A DNA stretch of 10,649 nt from positions 1 to 10,649 of the forward strand of contig JANNNQ010000139.1 of assembly GCA_031398625.1 (NCBI GenBank), read 5' to 3'. A program made the position numbers and the translations under genes. The notes below the pieces were generated by a model. The model was given only the letters and a program-made list of their open reading frames with translations, had not been told where the DNA came from and did not search any database. Numbering within the stretch: the first letter of the stretch is position 1; every line of letters starts with the position of its first letter. This DNA is from CAIUGU01 sp031398625 (GTDB taxonomy: Bacteria; Pseudomonadota; Gammaproteobacteria; Steroidobacterales; Steroidobacteraceae). Below are positions 1 through 8,115 of this stretch, in pieces.

Positions 1-685
1 GACTGGACCCGGCGGCCGCTGTCCGGGGAGCAGCTGGCCTATGCCGCGGATGACGTCCGCTACCTCGTGCCGCTGTACGAGGATCTGCGCAGCTCGCTCG
101 CGGCGGCCGGGCGCCTTGACTGGCATGACGAAGAAACGCTCCTGCTCGAGAATCCGGCCCTGTATCGCGTGCTGCCGGAGGATGCCTGGAAGCGGCTCAA
201 GGGGGCTCGATCGCATGGAACCTGCGCAGCGGGCTGCGGCGAAGGCACTGGCCGCGTGGCGCGAACAGCGCGCGATGAAACACGACAAGCCCCGCGGCTG
301 GATCCTGCACGACGAGACATTGCGGGCCCTGGCGGAAACGTTGCCTGCGACAGCCGCTGAACTGGGTGCGGTGCGTGGCATGCCCCCGGGCGTTGCGCGC
401 AAGCAGGCCGAGGAGCTCCTCGGGCTGATCGCGGAGTCGCGGCAGCAGGCCGGCAACGAACCACCCGCCCAGCGCACCGCTCGTCCGGAACCGGAACAGA
501 TGGCCCGCATCCAGCGGGTGAGTGCACGGGTGCGCGAGATCGGCGAGCAACTGGCCTTGAGCCCGGAACTCCTGGCGACGCGCCGGGACGTGGAGCAGCT
601 CGTGCTCAACGGCGAACCGGGCGTCTTCATGAAAGGCTGGCGGCAGACGGTCCTCGGGAACGAGGTGGTCAGCCTCGCTTCCTGA
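1..685 (+). pseudogene. rnd: Ribonuclease D, 3' portion, with an apparent frameshift
   Basis: RNase D is a 3'-5' exonuclease of the DEDDy family that trims the 3' ends of tRNA precursors and other small RNAs. The 5' part of the gene lies outside the window. From base 1, frame 1 reads into the Exo III motif (YAADD, the Y-x3-D catalytic pair) and on through EDAWKRLKG, the linker before the HRDC domain. The matching HRDC sequence (LDRMEPAQRAAAKALAAWRE, then DKPRGWIL) is in frame 2 and runs to the TGA at 683-685. The switch falls at the G5 run 201-205. One extra G would explain it, and so would an 8-base loss, since I recall homologues having three more residues there. Frame 1 left alone stops at 360. 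ATG 215 could start an HRDC-only product, but I see no reason to expect one. It may be a true pseudogene or a sequencing error. The family call is firm; the broken state is less so. Confidence 0.8.
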
Positions 686-700
686 TCCGCGGGGCCAGCC

Positions 701-1651
701 CTACTTCTTGCGAGCAACCTTTCGGGCAACCTTGCCGGCTGCCTTGCGCCGACCGGGTTGGCTTCGCGTGACGAGCTGCTGGCGTCCGGCTTTCACCGGG
801 CGCCGCGCAGCCAGCGTCCGGCCGCGGACCGAATGTTTCTTCGCTGCCCGCCGCACGGCCTTTTTCTTCGCGGTCTTCTTCTTCGCAATCTTCTTCTTCG
901 CAGGCGCCTTGCGCACCGCGACGTTGCGCGCGGCGGCAGCGGCCGGCTTCGCTCGCGGGCGCGAGCGCTTTTTCACCGCCGCCTGGCGAGCGGGCGATGC
1001 CGCGCCGTGTGCCGCTGCCTCCATGCGCGAAAAGACATCCTCGAGCGCGCCCTCGCCCTGCACCACGCGTAACAACCCCAGCTTGCGATAGTGCTCGATG
1101 AGCGGGCGGGTCTGCGCTGCATAGACTTCAAGGCGCTTGGCGATGACCTCCTCCTTGTCATCCGGCCGCTGGTACAGCTCGGGATGATCAGGACACTTCT
1201 GGCAACGCGGGACTACGCCGGGAGCCGAGAAGGAAATGTTGTAGACGCTGCCGCAGACCTTGCAGATGCGCCGGCCGGCCAGGCGCTGGACCAGCGTCGA
1301 AGTGCGGACGTCCATCAGCAGCACGGCGTCGATGGGGGCCCCCAAGGCAATGAGCATCGCATTCAGGGCGTTTGCCTGGTCGCTGTTGCGCGGGAAGCCG
1401 TCCAGAATGAAGCCCGCCCTGGCATCGGGCTTCCCCAGCCGCTCGCGGATGAGGCCGAGGACGACATCGTCGGAGACGAGCTGGCCAGCATCCATGGCCG
1501 CCTTGGCCTTCAACCCCAGGTAGGTGCCACGCGCAACGGCATCCCGCAGCAGGTCCCCCGACGAGATCTGCGGTACGCCGTACTTCGCCTGGAGGCGCTG
1601 CGCTTGTGTTCCCTTGCCGGAACCAGGAGCTCCCAGAAGCACGATTCTCAT
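701..1651 (-). CDS. adk: Adenylate kinase with zinc-type LID and Lys/Arg/Ala-rich C-terminal tail
   Basis: The enzyme interconverts ATP + AMP and 2 ADP in the cytoplasm. The 316-residue product begins with the P-loop GAPGSGKGT (7-15), followed by the AMP-binding region (SSGDLLR, 30-36) and DGFPR (84-88). The LID (about 127-165) carries C130-x2-C133 and C150-x2-C153, the four-cysteine pattern that binds structural zinc in many Gram-positive enzymes; E. coli Adk lacks it. The kinase fold ends near residue 212, close to the usual 210-220 total. About 100 further residues follow (213-316), dominated by K, R, A and P, with a five-residue rhythm (AKKKI, AKKKT, AKKKA at 251-265), as in histone H1 or AlgP tails. 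The ATG at 1649-1651 is preceded by a strong ribosome site (AGGGGGAG on the minus strand, 1659-1666). The gene converges on rnd with a 15-base gap and is divergent from pfp. The kinase call is certain; the tail's role is unknown. Confidence 0.95.
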   Translation of the reverse strand: MRIVLLGAPGSGKGTQAQRLQAKYGVPQISSGDLLRDAVARGTYLGLKAKAAMDAGQLVSDDVVLGLIRERLGKPDARAGFILDGFPRNSDQANALNAMLIALGAPIDAVLLMDVRTSTLVQRLAGRRICKVCGSVYNISFSAPGVVPRCQKCPDHPELYQRPDDKEEVIAKRLEVYAAQTRPLIEHYRKLGLLRVVQGEGALEDVFSRMEAAAHGAASPARQAAVKKRSRPRAKPAAAAARNVAVRKAPAKKKIAKKKTAKKKAVRRAAKKHSVRGRTLAARRPVKAGRQQLVTRSQPGRRKAAGKVARKVARKK

Positions 1652-1685
1652 TTTTTTGCTCCCCCTGCGCCGTCAATGGCTGGCT

Positions 1686-1714
1686 ACCCTACTAAAAACT
1701 CAACTGCTCGCCAA
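1686..1714 (-). promoter_or_regulatory. Candidate sigma-70 promoter for adk
   Basis: On the minus strand, TTGGCG (1709-1714) and TAGGGT (1686-1691) are separated by 17 bases, giving a plausible -35/-10 pair about 35 bases before the adk start codon. The -10 box matches the consensus at only three of six positions. This is a guess from spacing and position; the surrounding AT-rich patch (the A-run at 1694-1698) gives mild support. Confidence 0.3.
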
Positions 1715-1729
1715 TGAGGGAAAGCGAGA

Positions 1730-1854
1730 CTGTAGGCTGTGGGCTGAGGGCTGTAGGTAGAATCGCAGAGGACTCGGGGGGGGGGCGACAGTGCCCAAAT
1801 GCAGCGAAAGTGCTCGTCCCATGCACCCCGTCCCGTTCTTCCTACAGCCTACGG
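1730..1854. repeat. Repeat element with 7-base tandem units and inverted partner arm (element 1)
   Basis: Four contiguous 7-base units lie at 1730-1757: CTGTAGG at both ends, with the variants CTGTGGG and CTGAGGG between them. The opposite arm at 1841-1854 holds two units in inverted orientation (CCTACAG, CCTACGG). Its reverse complement matches the first two units of the left arm at 12 of 14 bases. The 83 bases between the arms include a run of ten G (1776-1785). The element lies between the divergent adk and pfp starts, ending 24 bases before the pfp start codon, so a transcript from upstream could fold it into a long-looped stem just before the pfp ribosome site. A related element follows hppA at 5302-5417. 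Confidence 0.7.
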
Positions 1855-1878
1855 ACCAAATTCTGCGGAGGCCGCTCC

Positions 1879-3150
1879 ATGCCCAAACCGAAACCAAGGA
1901 ACGCCTTCTACGCCCAGTCCGGCGGCGTCACGGCCGTCATCAATGCCTCCGCCTGCGGCGTCATCGAGACGGCCCGGAAGCACAAGGACCGGATCGCCAA
2001 AGTCTACGCCGGGCGGAACGGCATCCTGGGCGCCCTGACCGAGGACCTGATCGACACCAGCAAGGAATCCTCGGCCGCCATTCGTGCGTTGCGCCATACC
2101 CCGGCCGGGGCTTTCGGCTCGGCTCGCTACAAACTGAAGAAACTCGAGGAATCGCCCGCCCAGTACGAGCGCCTGATCGAGGTCTTTCAGGCACATGACA
2201 TCGGCTATTTCTTCTATAACGGCGGCGGTGACTCCGCGGACACCTGCCTGAAGGTCGCGCAGCTGGCAGGCCGCATGGGGATGCCGCTCCAGGCCATCCA
2301 TGTGCCCAAGACCGTCGACAACGACCTGCCCCTGACCGATTGCTGCCCGGGTTTCGGCTCCGTCGCCAAGTACGTCGCGGTCTCCATCCGCGAGGCGGGC
2401 TTCGACGTGGCCTCGATGGCCAGGACTTCGACCAAGGTCTTCATCCTCGAAGTCATGGGACGCCATGCCGGCTGGATCGCCGCTGCCGGCGGCCTGGCCG
2501 CAGAAAAAGCGGGTGACGCGCCGCAGATCATCCTGTTTCCTGAAATCGCTTTCGATGAGGAGAGGTTCTGTGCCCGGGTGAAGGAGACGGTCGAACGCCA
2601 CGGCTACTGCGCCATCGTCGTGTCGGAAGGGGTGAAGAACGCCGCGGGCAAGTTCCTGGCAGATGCAGGGACGCGGGATGCCTTTGGCCACGCGCAGCTC
2701 GGTGGCGTTGGCCCGGTGGTGGCCGAGATCGTCAAGCGACGGCTCGGCTACAAGTACCACTGGGCGGTGGCGGACTACCTGCAGCGGGCAGCCCGGCACA
2801 TCGCCTCGAAGGTCGATGTCGAACAGGCCTATGCGGTGGGCAAGGCCGCGGTCGACATGGCGCTCAAGGGCGCAAACTCCGTGATGCCGACCATCGTGCG
2901 CCTGGCCGACAAGCCGTACCGGTGGAAGATCGGCATGGCGAGGCTCGAGGACGTCGCCAACGTGGAGAAGAAGCTGCCGCGCGGCTACATTACGGCGGAT
3001 GGGCTCCACATCACCCCGCAGGCGCGCCGCTATCTCGCGCCGCTCATCAAGGGCGAGGATTACCCCCCCTACAGGGACGGCCTGCCCCACTACGTCACGC
3101 TGAAAAACGCGCCCGTAAAGCGCAAGTTGCGCGGGGACTTCGTGGTATAG
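1879..3150 (+). CDS. pfp: Pyrophosphate-dependent 6-phosphofructokinase
   Basis: This cytoplasmic enzyme reversibly phosphorylates fructose 6-phosphate to fructose 1,6-bisphosphate, most likely with PPi as donor, so the step could serve both glycolysis and gluconeogenesis. The 423-residue product is longer than the roughly 320-residue ATP-type enzyme. Specificity is read from two sites. PKTVDND (143-149) has Lys where ATP enzymes have Gly (GTIDND). NGGGDS (114-119) has Asp at the position equivalent to E. coli Gly104. Both are PPi-type signatures. MGRHAGW (193-199) and SEGV (249-252) are further family motifs for the sugar-phosphate site. One oddity is Gly in place of the Asp103 equivalent. 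The ATG at 1879 is preceded by GGAG (1867-1870); the frame stays open upstream to 1714, but that stretch is repeat-derived and not protein-like. hppA follows 110 bases downstream on the same strand. Family certain, PPi use likely. Confidence 0.93.
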   Translation: MPKPKPRNAFYAQSGGVTAVINASACGVIETARKHKDRIAKVYAGRNGILGALTEDLIDTSKESSAAIRALRHTPAGAFGSARYKLKKLEESPAQYERLIEVFQAHDIGYFFYNGGGDSADTCLKVAQLAGRMGMPLQAIHVPKTVDNDLPLTDCCPGFGSVAKYVAVSIREAGFDVASMARTSTKVFILEVMGRHAGWIAAAGGLAAEKAGDAPQIILFPEIAFDEERFCARVKETVERHGYCAIVVSEGVKNAAGKFLADAGTRDAFGHAQLGGVGPVVAEIVKRRLGYKYHWAVADYLQRAARHIASKVDVEQAYAVGKAAVDMALKGANSVMPTIVRLADKPYRWKIGMARLEDVANVEKKLPRGYITADGLHITPQARRYLAPLIKGEDYPPYRDGLPHYVTLKNAPVKRKLRGDFVV

Positions 3151-3160
3151 TTGGCGCCGC

Positions 3161-3179
3161 TTCCGGCCACCGGCCGGAA
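3161..3179 (+). other. Perfect hairpin between pfp and hppA
   Basis: TTCCGGCC (3161-3168) and GGCCGGAA (3172-3179) form an 8-base-pair perfect stem with a 3-base loop, starting 10 bases after the pfp stop codon. No T-run follows, so it is not a classic intrinsic terminator. It could stabilise the 3' end of pfp mRNA, act as an attenuator, or bind a protein as DNA. The rest of the 110-base gap holds GATAAT (3187-3192), a good -10 box without a convincing -35, and T-runs at 3234-3245 just before the hppA ribosome site. hppA may therefore have its own promoter as well as read-through from pfp. Confidence 0.6.
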
Positions 3180-3260
3180 ATTCAAAGATAATCAATCGCT
3201 TAGGAGCCCTCCCCGGGCCTCCGTCAGCAGCGCTTTTGGGTTTTTGGGAGGAGGCGATTC

Positions 3261-5294
<2,034 letters not shown>

Positions 5295-5301
5295 GAGCGG
5301 G

Positions 5302-5417
5302 ACAGGCTACAGGCTACAGGCTACAGGCTACAGGCTACAGGTGGAGAAGGGCGGAGCTTCACCACAAAGTTCCATCCTTCGGTGTCTTTTCCTGGCTGCA
5401 GCCTCAAGCCTGTAGCC
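5302..5417. repeat. Repeat element with 7-base tandem units and inverted partner arm (element 2)
   Basis: Five exact copies of ACAGGCT plus a partial ACAGG run from 5302 to 5341. On the other side, 5397-5417 holds three 7-base units in inverted orientation (TGCAGCC, TCAAGCC, TGTAGCC). AGCCTGTAGCC (5407-5417) is the exact complement of GGCTACAGGCT within the tandem arm. The element fills most of the 130-base gap between the convergent hppA and GGDEF-EAL genes. Its unit, read on the minus strand as CTGTAGC, differs by one base from the CTGTAGG unit of the element at 1730-1854, and the total length is similar (116 against 125 bases), so the two look related. A stem of the two arms could also slow polymerase from either side. 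Confidence 0.8.
5341..5365. terminator. Candidate hairpin between convergent genes
   Basis: GTGGAGAAG (5341-5349) pairs with CTTCACCAC (5357-5365) at eight of nine positions around a seven-base loop. It sits 46 bases after the hppA stop, inside the repeat element. There is no following T-run on the + strand, so termination is only a possibility suggested by its place between two convergent genes. Confidence 0.25.
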
Positions 5418-5424
5418 TTCTTCA

Positions 5425-7719
5425 TCAAACCGGCCTCACCGCCGTCCTTGCCAGCGGCTGGGGGCGACCGAGCTGGTAGCCCTGCACGAAATCGACGCCG
5501 ATGCGCTTCGCCGCTTCGAGGGCGCCCGTATCCTCGACGTGCTCGGCGATGACCCGGAACTTCAGCGTCCGGGCGAGCTTGATCATCGCGGCCACCAGCG
5601 CCTGGTTGACCGTGTCAGCGGCCAGATTGCTGATGAACGAGCCATCGATCTTCAGGTAGTCGAGCGCCAGGTTCTTGAGATTGCCGAACGACGACAGACC
5701 ACGGCCGAAATCGTCAAGCGCGAAATGACAACCCATGCCGTGCAGCACGCCGATGAACCGGCGCGCATGGTCGATGTTGGTGATGACGGAATTCTCCGTG
5801 ACTTCGAAGCAGATCTGGTGCGGCGACACGCCGGTGCGATCGAGGCAGTCGACCACGAACTCGAGGAACTGCGGGTCGCCGAGCGTCTGGCCTGACAGGT
5901 TGATCGCGAGACTGCGCCCGACGGGCAGCCGGATGCCGCCACGGGCCAGCGCGGTGAAGGCCGCCTGGACGACCCAGCGGTCCACTTCGCCCATCAACCG
6001 GTAACGCTCGGCGGCACGCAGGAACTCCGCAGGAGGAATGCCGCCCGGGACGGTATCGTCCTGCAGGCGCACCAGCACTTCGAAAGCAGGCCCGTCGGCC
6101 GTCGTGCTCGAGGTCGCGACGATGGGCTGCATGAGCAGCTCGAAGCGGCCTTCCTTCAGTGCGGTCTGCAACCGCTGCAGCCACTGGATCTCGCCGCGAT
6201 GGCGTGCCGCTGCCTCATCGCGGGCGGAGTACACATGGACGTGGTTGCCCTGCTTCTTCGCGACGTAGCAGGCGGAGTCGGCGGCCCCGATGACCTCTTC
6301 GAGCGTGCCACTGTCGCCCGTCACTTCGACGAGGCCGACGCTCACGCCGATCTGGAAGATCTTGTCCTTCCACACGAAACGATAGTCGTTGATCTTGTGG
6401 ACGACATCGTCCGCGATCTGGCGCGCCTTCTCGAGCGGGCACCCTGCCAGCAGCAATCCGAACTCGTCGCCCCCCAATCGTCCCACCGTGTCCGAATCGC
6501 GGACCGTGTCCTTGATGAGGGCAGCCACCTCGCGCAACATGCCGTCGCCTGCCGCGTGCCCACAGGTGTCGTTGACGGCCTTGAAACGATCGAGGTCCAG
6601 GTAGCAGAGCGCGTGCCGGGCAGAGTTCGCGCGGGCACCTTCCAGCGAATCCTGCACGCGACGCTCGAATTCACGCCGGTTGGCAAGACCGGTGAGCGCG
6701 TCGTGACTGGCCTGGTACGACATCTGCTGAGTAAGGCCGCGCATCTCGCTCACGTCGCGCACGACGACGACGGCACCCACCAGGTCGTTGCGCTGGTTCT
6801 TGAGCGGCGAAGCGGACAGCTCCACCGACCGCTCGTCCTCGCCCCCGCGGGAGATCATCAGCCCGCGCCGTCCCACTGACACACGCGAGCGGGCAGCGAG
6901 ACACTGCCGCACCGGATCGCCGAGTGACCGCCGGTCGTTCTCGTCCACGAGGGTGATGAGGTCGGTCACCATCTTGCCCAGCGCATCGGGTGCGGCGACG
7001 CCGACCAGCTGTTCGGCGGCCTGGTTCATGTAGTCGATCCGGCCGGCCGCGTCCGTGGTGATGACGCCTTCGCCGATCGAGTCCAGCGTTTCCCAGGCGG
7101 TCGGGCGCGAGCGGTTCACGCCCGCCGCAGCCGAAACCCGCGGCCCCATTTCGACGAAGGTCAGCAGCAGGGCCGGGGCACCGCGATAGTCGATCGGCGA
7201 GCAGGTGAGTTCCACCCTTGCCGTCTGATCGACCGCGGGATGCAGCTCCACTTCCAGGCGCTCGGGGGCGCGCTCGGCCCTGAGCACGCGCCGCAGATGC
7301 TCGCGCACCAGCGATTCGTAGTCCGGATGCACCACGCTCGAAAGCGTCTTGCCGAGCAGCTCGCTGGCATTCTCCGCACCAACCAGCGCGGCAAACCGGT
7401 CGTTGGCAAAGATGAGGGTGTCGCGGTGGACCGCCACGGCTTCATGCAGGCCGCTGAGCAGGTCGGCGACGACCTGTTCACGACGTTCAAGCTTCTGGTC
7501 ATTGGCGGCGATCTGCGCGAGCAACTCGTTCGCCGCAACGGCCAGGGGTTCGGCTGTCCCGGCCAGCTCAAGTCGCTCGCCGAACCGGCCGCCGCGTACG
7601 ATGCCGGCGAATTCATCCGCAGCCCTGCGCAGTGCCAGGCCGTTGCGCTTGCACCAGATGAGCAATCCCGCCATCGCGGCGGCTAGAAGGGCAAAAAGGA
7701 CGGTCAAGGTGCCGGGCAT
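5425..7719 (-). CDS. Membrane-anchored PAS-PAS-GGDEF-EAL cyclic-di-GMP signalling protein
   Basis: A probable bifunctional enzyme that makes and breaks down the second messenger c-di-GMP. Numbering from the ATG at 7717-7719 (764 residues): one membrane helix at about 4-22; a charged helical linker to about 80; two PAS-like sensory domains at about 84-195 and 207-325; GGDEF at about 335-500; EAL to the C-terminus. The synthase signature GGDEF (416-420) is intact, with the inhibitory I-site RDSD (407-410) five residues before it. The EAL side has EVL (547-549), NLSG (Asn607), FEVTEN (Glu639), DDFGRG (669-674), LKIDGS (Lys690), AEHVE (Glu726) and QGYQLGRP, so both halves look active. The frame stays open to another ATG at 7825-7827, adding 36 basic residues; neither start has a clear ribosome site, and I prefer 7719 because the membrane helix follows directly. 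Which signal the PAS domains sense cannot be told. Converges on hppA. Family certain, start uncertain. Confidence 0.92.
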   Translation of the reverse strand: MPGTLTVLFALLAAAMAGLLIWCKRNGLALRRAADEFAGIVRGGRFGERLELAGTAEPLAVAANELLAQIAANDQKLERREQVVADLLSGLHEAVAVHRDTLIFANDRFAALVGAENASELLGKTLSSVVHPDYESLVREHLRRVLRAERAPERLEVELHPAVDQTARVELTCSPIDYRGAPALLLTFVEMGPRVSAAAGVNRSRPTAWETLDSIGEGVITTDAAGRIDYMNQAAEQLVGVAAPDALGKMVTDLITLVDENDRRSLGDPVRQCLAARSRVSVGRRGLMISRGGEDERSVELSASPLKNQRNDLVGAVVVVRDVSEMRGLTQQMSYQASHDALTGLANRREFERRVQDSLEGARANSARHALCYLDLDRFKAVNDTCGHAAGDGMLREVAALIKDTVRDSDTVGRLGGDEFGLLLAGCPLEKARQIADDVVHKINDYRFVWKDKIFQIGVSVGLVEVTGDSGTLEEVIGAADSACYVAKKQGNHVHVYSARDEAAARHRGEIQWLQRLQTALKEGRFELLMQPIVATSSTTADGPAFEVLVRLQDDTVPGGIPPAEFLRAAERYRLMGEVDRWVVQAAFTALARGGIRLPVGRSLAINLSGQTLGDPQFLEFVVDCLDRTGVSPHQICFEVTENSVITNIDHARRFIGVLHGMGCHFALDDFGRGLSSFGNLKNLALDYLKIDGSFISNLAADTVNQALVAAMIKLARTLKFRVIAEHVEDTGALEAAKRIGVDFVQGYQLGRPQPLARTAVRPV

Positions 7720-7858
7720 GAGACGTGTGCGGGAACGAGCCCTGGAATAATTCTTTGCAACGGTAAGGAAGGGAGCACGTGCATCGGCGCCGCAGCCGGA
7801 CTGCCGGTCCGCGTTGCGCCAGAGCATATCCGAAGCATCGCAGGCAACTCTGGAAGAT

Positions 7859-7873
7859 TGACCATAATTGTCA
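7859..7873. promoter_or_regulatory. Near-perfect 15-base palindrome, possible regulator site
   Basis: TGACCATAATTGTCA reads the same on both strands except for one mismatched pair and the central base. It sits in an AT-rich patch 140 bases before the GGDEF-EAL start and about 125 bases before the candidate operon promoter. Size and symmetry suit a dimeric transcription factor; I cannot name the regulator. Confidence 0.3.
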
Positions 7874-7985
7874 TGCGTTTTTCCGCGCTTCCATGCACCA
7901 TTCGCAACGTGGGAAATCGAGCCCTATCCGGTGCTCCGCGCCGAACTTGTTTCGCAAAGGCAAAGTTCGTAACCTTCGCCCTCGC

Positions 7986-8013
7986 TTGAGCAGGTGTCGA
8001 CGCCCTTTACACT
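7986..8013 (+). promoter_or_regulatory. Candidate sigma-70 promoter for the methyltransferase-rhodanese-tolC operon
   Basis: TTGAGC (7986-7991) and TACACT (8008-8013) are separated by 16 bases; each matches four of six consensus positions. Transcription would begin near 8020, leaving a leader of about 95 bases. The perfect palindrome at 8014-8025 covers that start. Confidence 0.4.
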
Positions 8014-8025
8014 CTCACGCGTGAG
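8014..8025. promoter_or_regulatory. Perfect 12-base palindrome at the predicted transcription start, candidate operator
   Basis: CTCACGCGTGAG is a perfect palindrome directly after the candidate -10 box. A repressor bound here would block transcription of the tolC operon. Efflux-channel genes are often under such control (TetR or MarR types), but no regulator gene lies in the window, so this is inference from position and symmetry. Confidence 0.35.
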
Positions 8026-8115
8026 CGGGCTGCAGAAGCTGGACTTGCGGCCGTCCTTCGAAGGGCCAGCAGCCAGCTGCCGCCTCATCTCCCATTCTCA
8101 ATCGGATCGGAATCC

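Larger units (their letters stand above)
7720..8115. other. Divergent intergenic region
   Basis: This 396-base gap separates the minus-strand GGDEF-EAL gene from the plus-strand methyltransferase operon and must carry promoters for both. Its first 108 bases might encode an N-terminal extension of the GGDEF-EAL protein. The rest shows no convincing gene. It holds several palindromes: 7859-7873, 8014-8025, CCTTCGAAGG at 8055-8064, and CGAACTT (7942-7948) facing AAGTTCG (7963-7969) across 14 bases. A candidate promoter for the operon lies at 7986-8013. I found no clear promoter for the minus-strand gene. Confidence 0.7.

Noticed and set aside
1091..1717. Open frame of 208 codons on the + strand opposite adk
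   Set aside because: Opposite the conserved kinase domain, low-complexity, no ribosome site.
1714..1878. N-terminal extension of Pfp by 55 residues
   Set aside because: The extension would translate the repeat element and has no family match; the ATG at 1879 has a good ribosome site and fits the family start.
1849..3195. Long open frame of 448 codons on the minus strand opposite pfp
   Set aside because: It mirrors the pfp codons in a GC-rich gene, has no family motifs and no ribosome site, while the + strand encodes a clear enzyme.
5302..5341. Tandem ACAGGCT array as a possible CRISPR
   Set aside because: The 7-base units are contiguous with no spacers and no cas genes are nearby.
7720..7827. 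Longer start of the GGDEF-EAL gene at 7827
   Set aside because: Not excluded, but the extra 36 residues look unconserved and no ribosome site supports them; the shorter start leads straight into the membrane helix.
7873..7989. Possible 38-codon small gene on the + strand in the divergent region
   Set aside because: No ribosome site, no recognisable features, and it overlaps the palindrome and promoter-like sequences.
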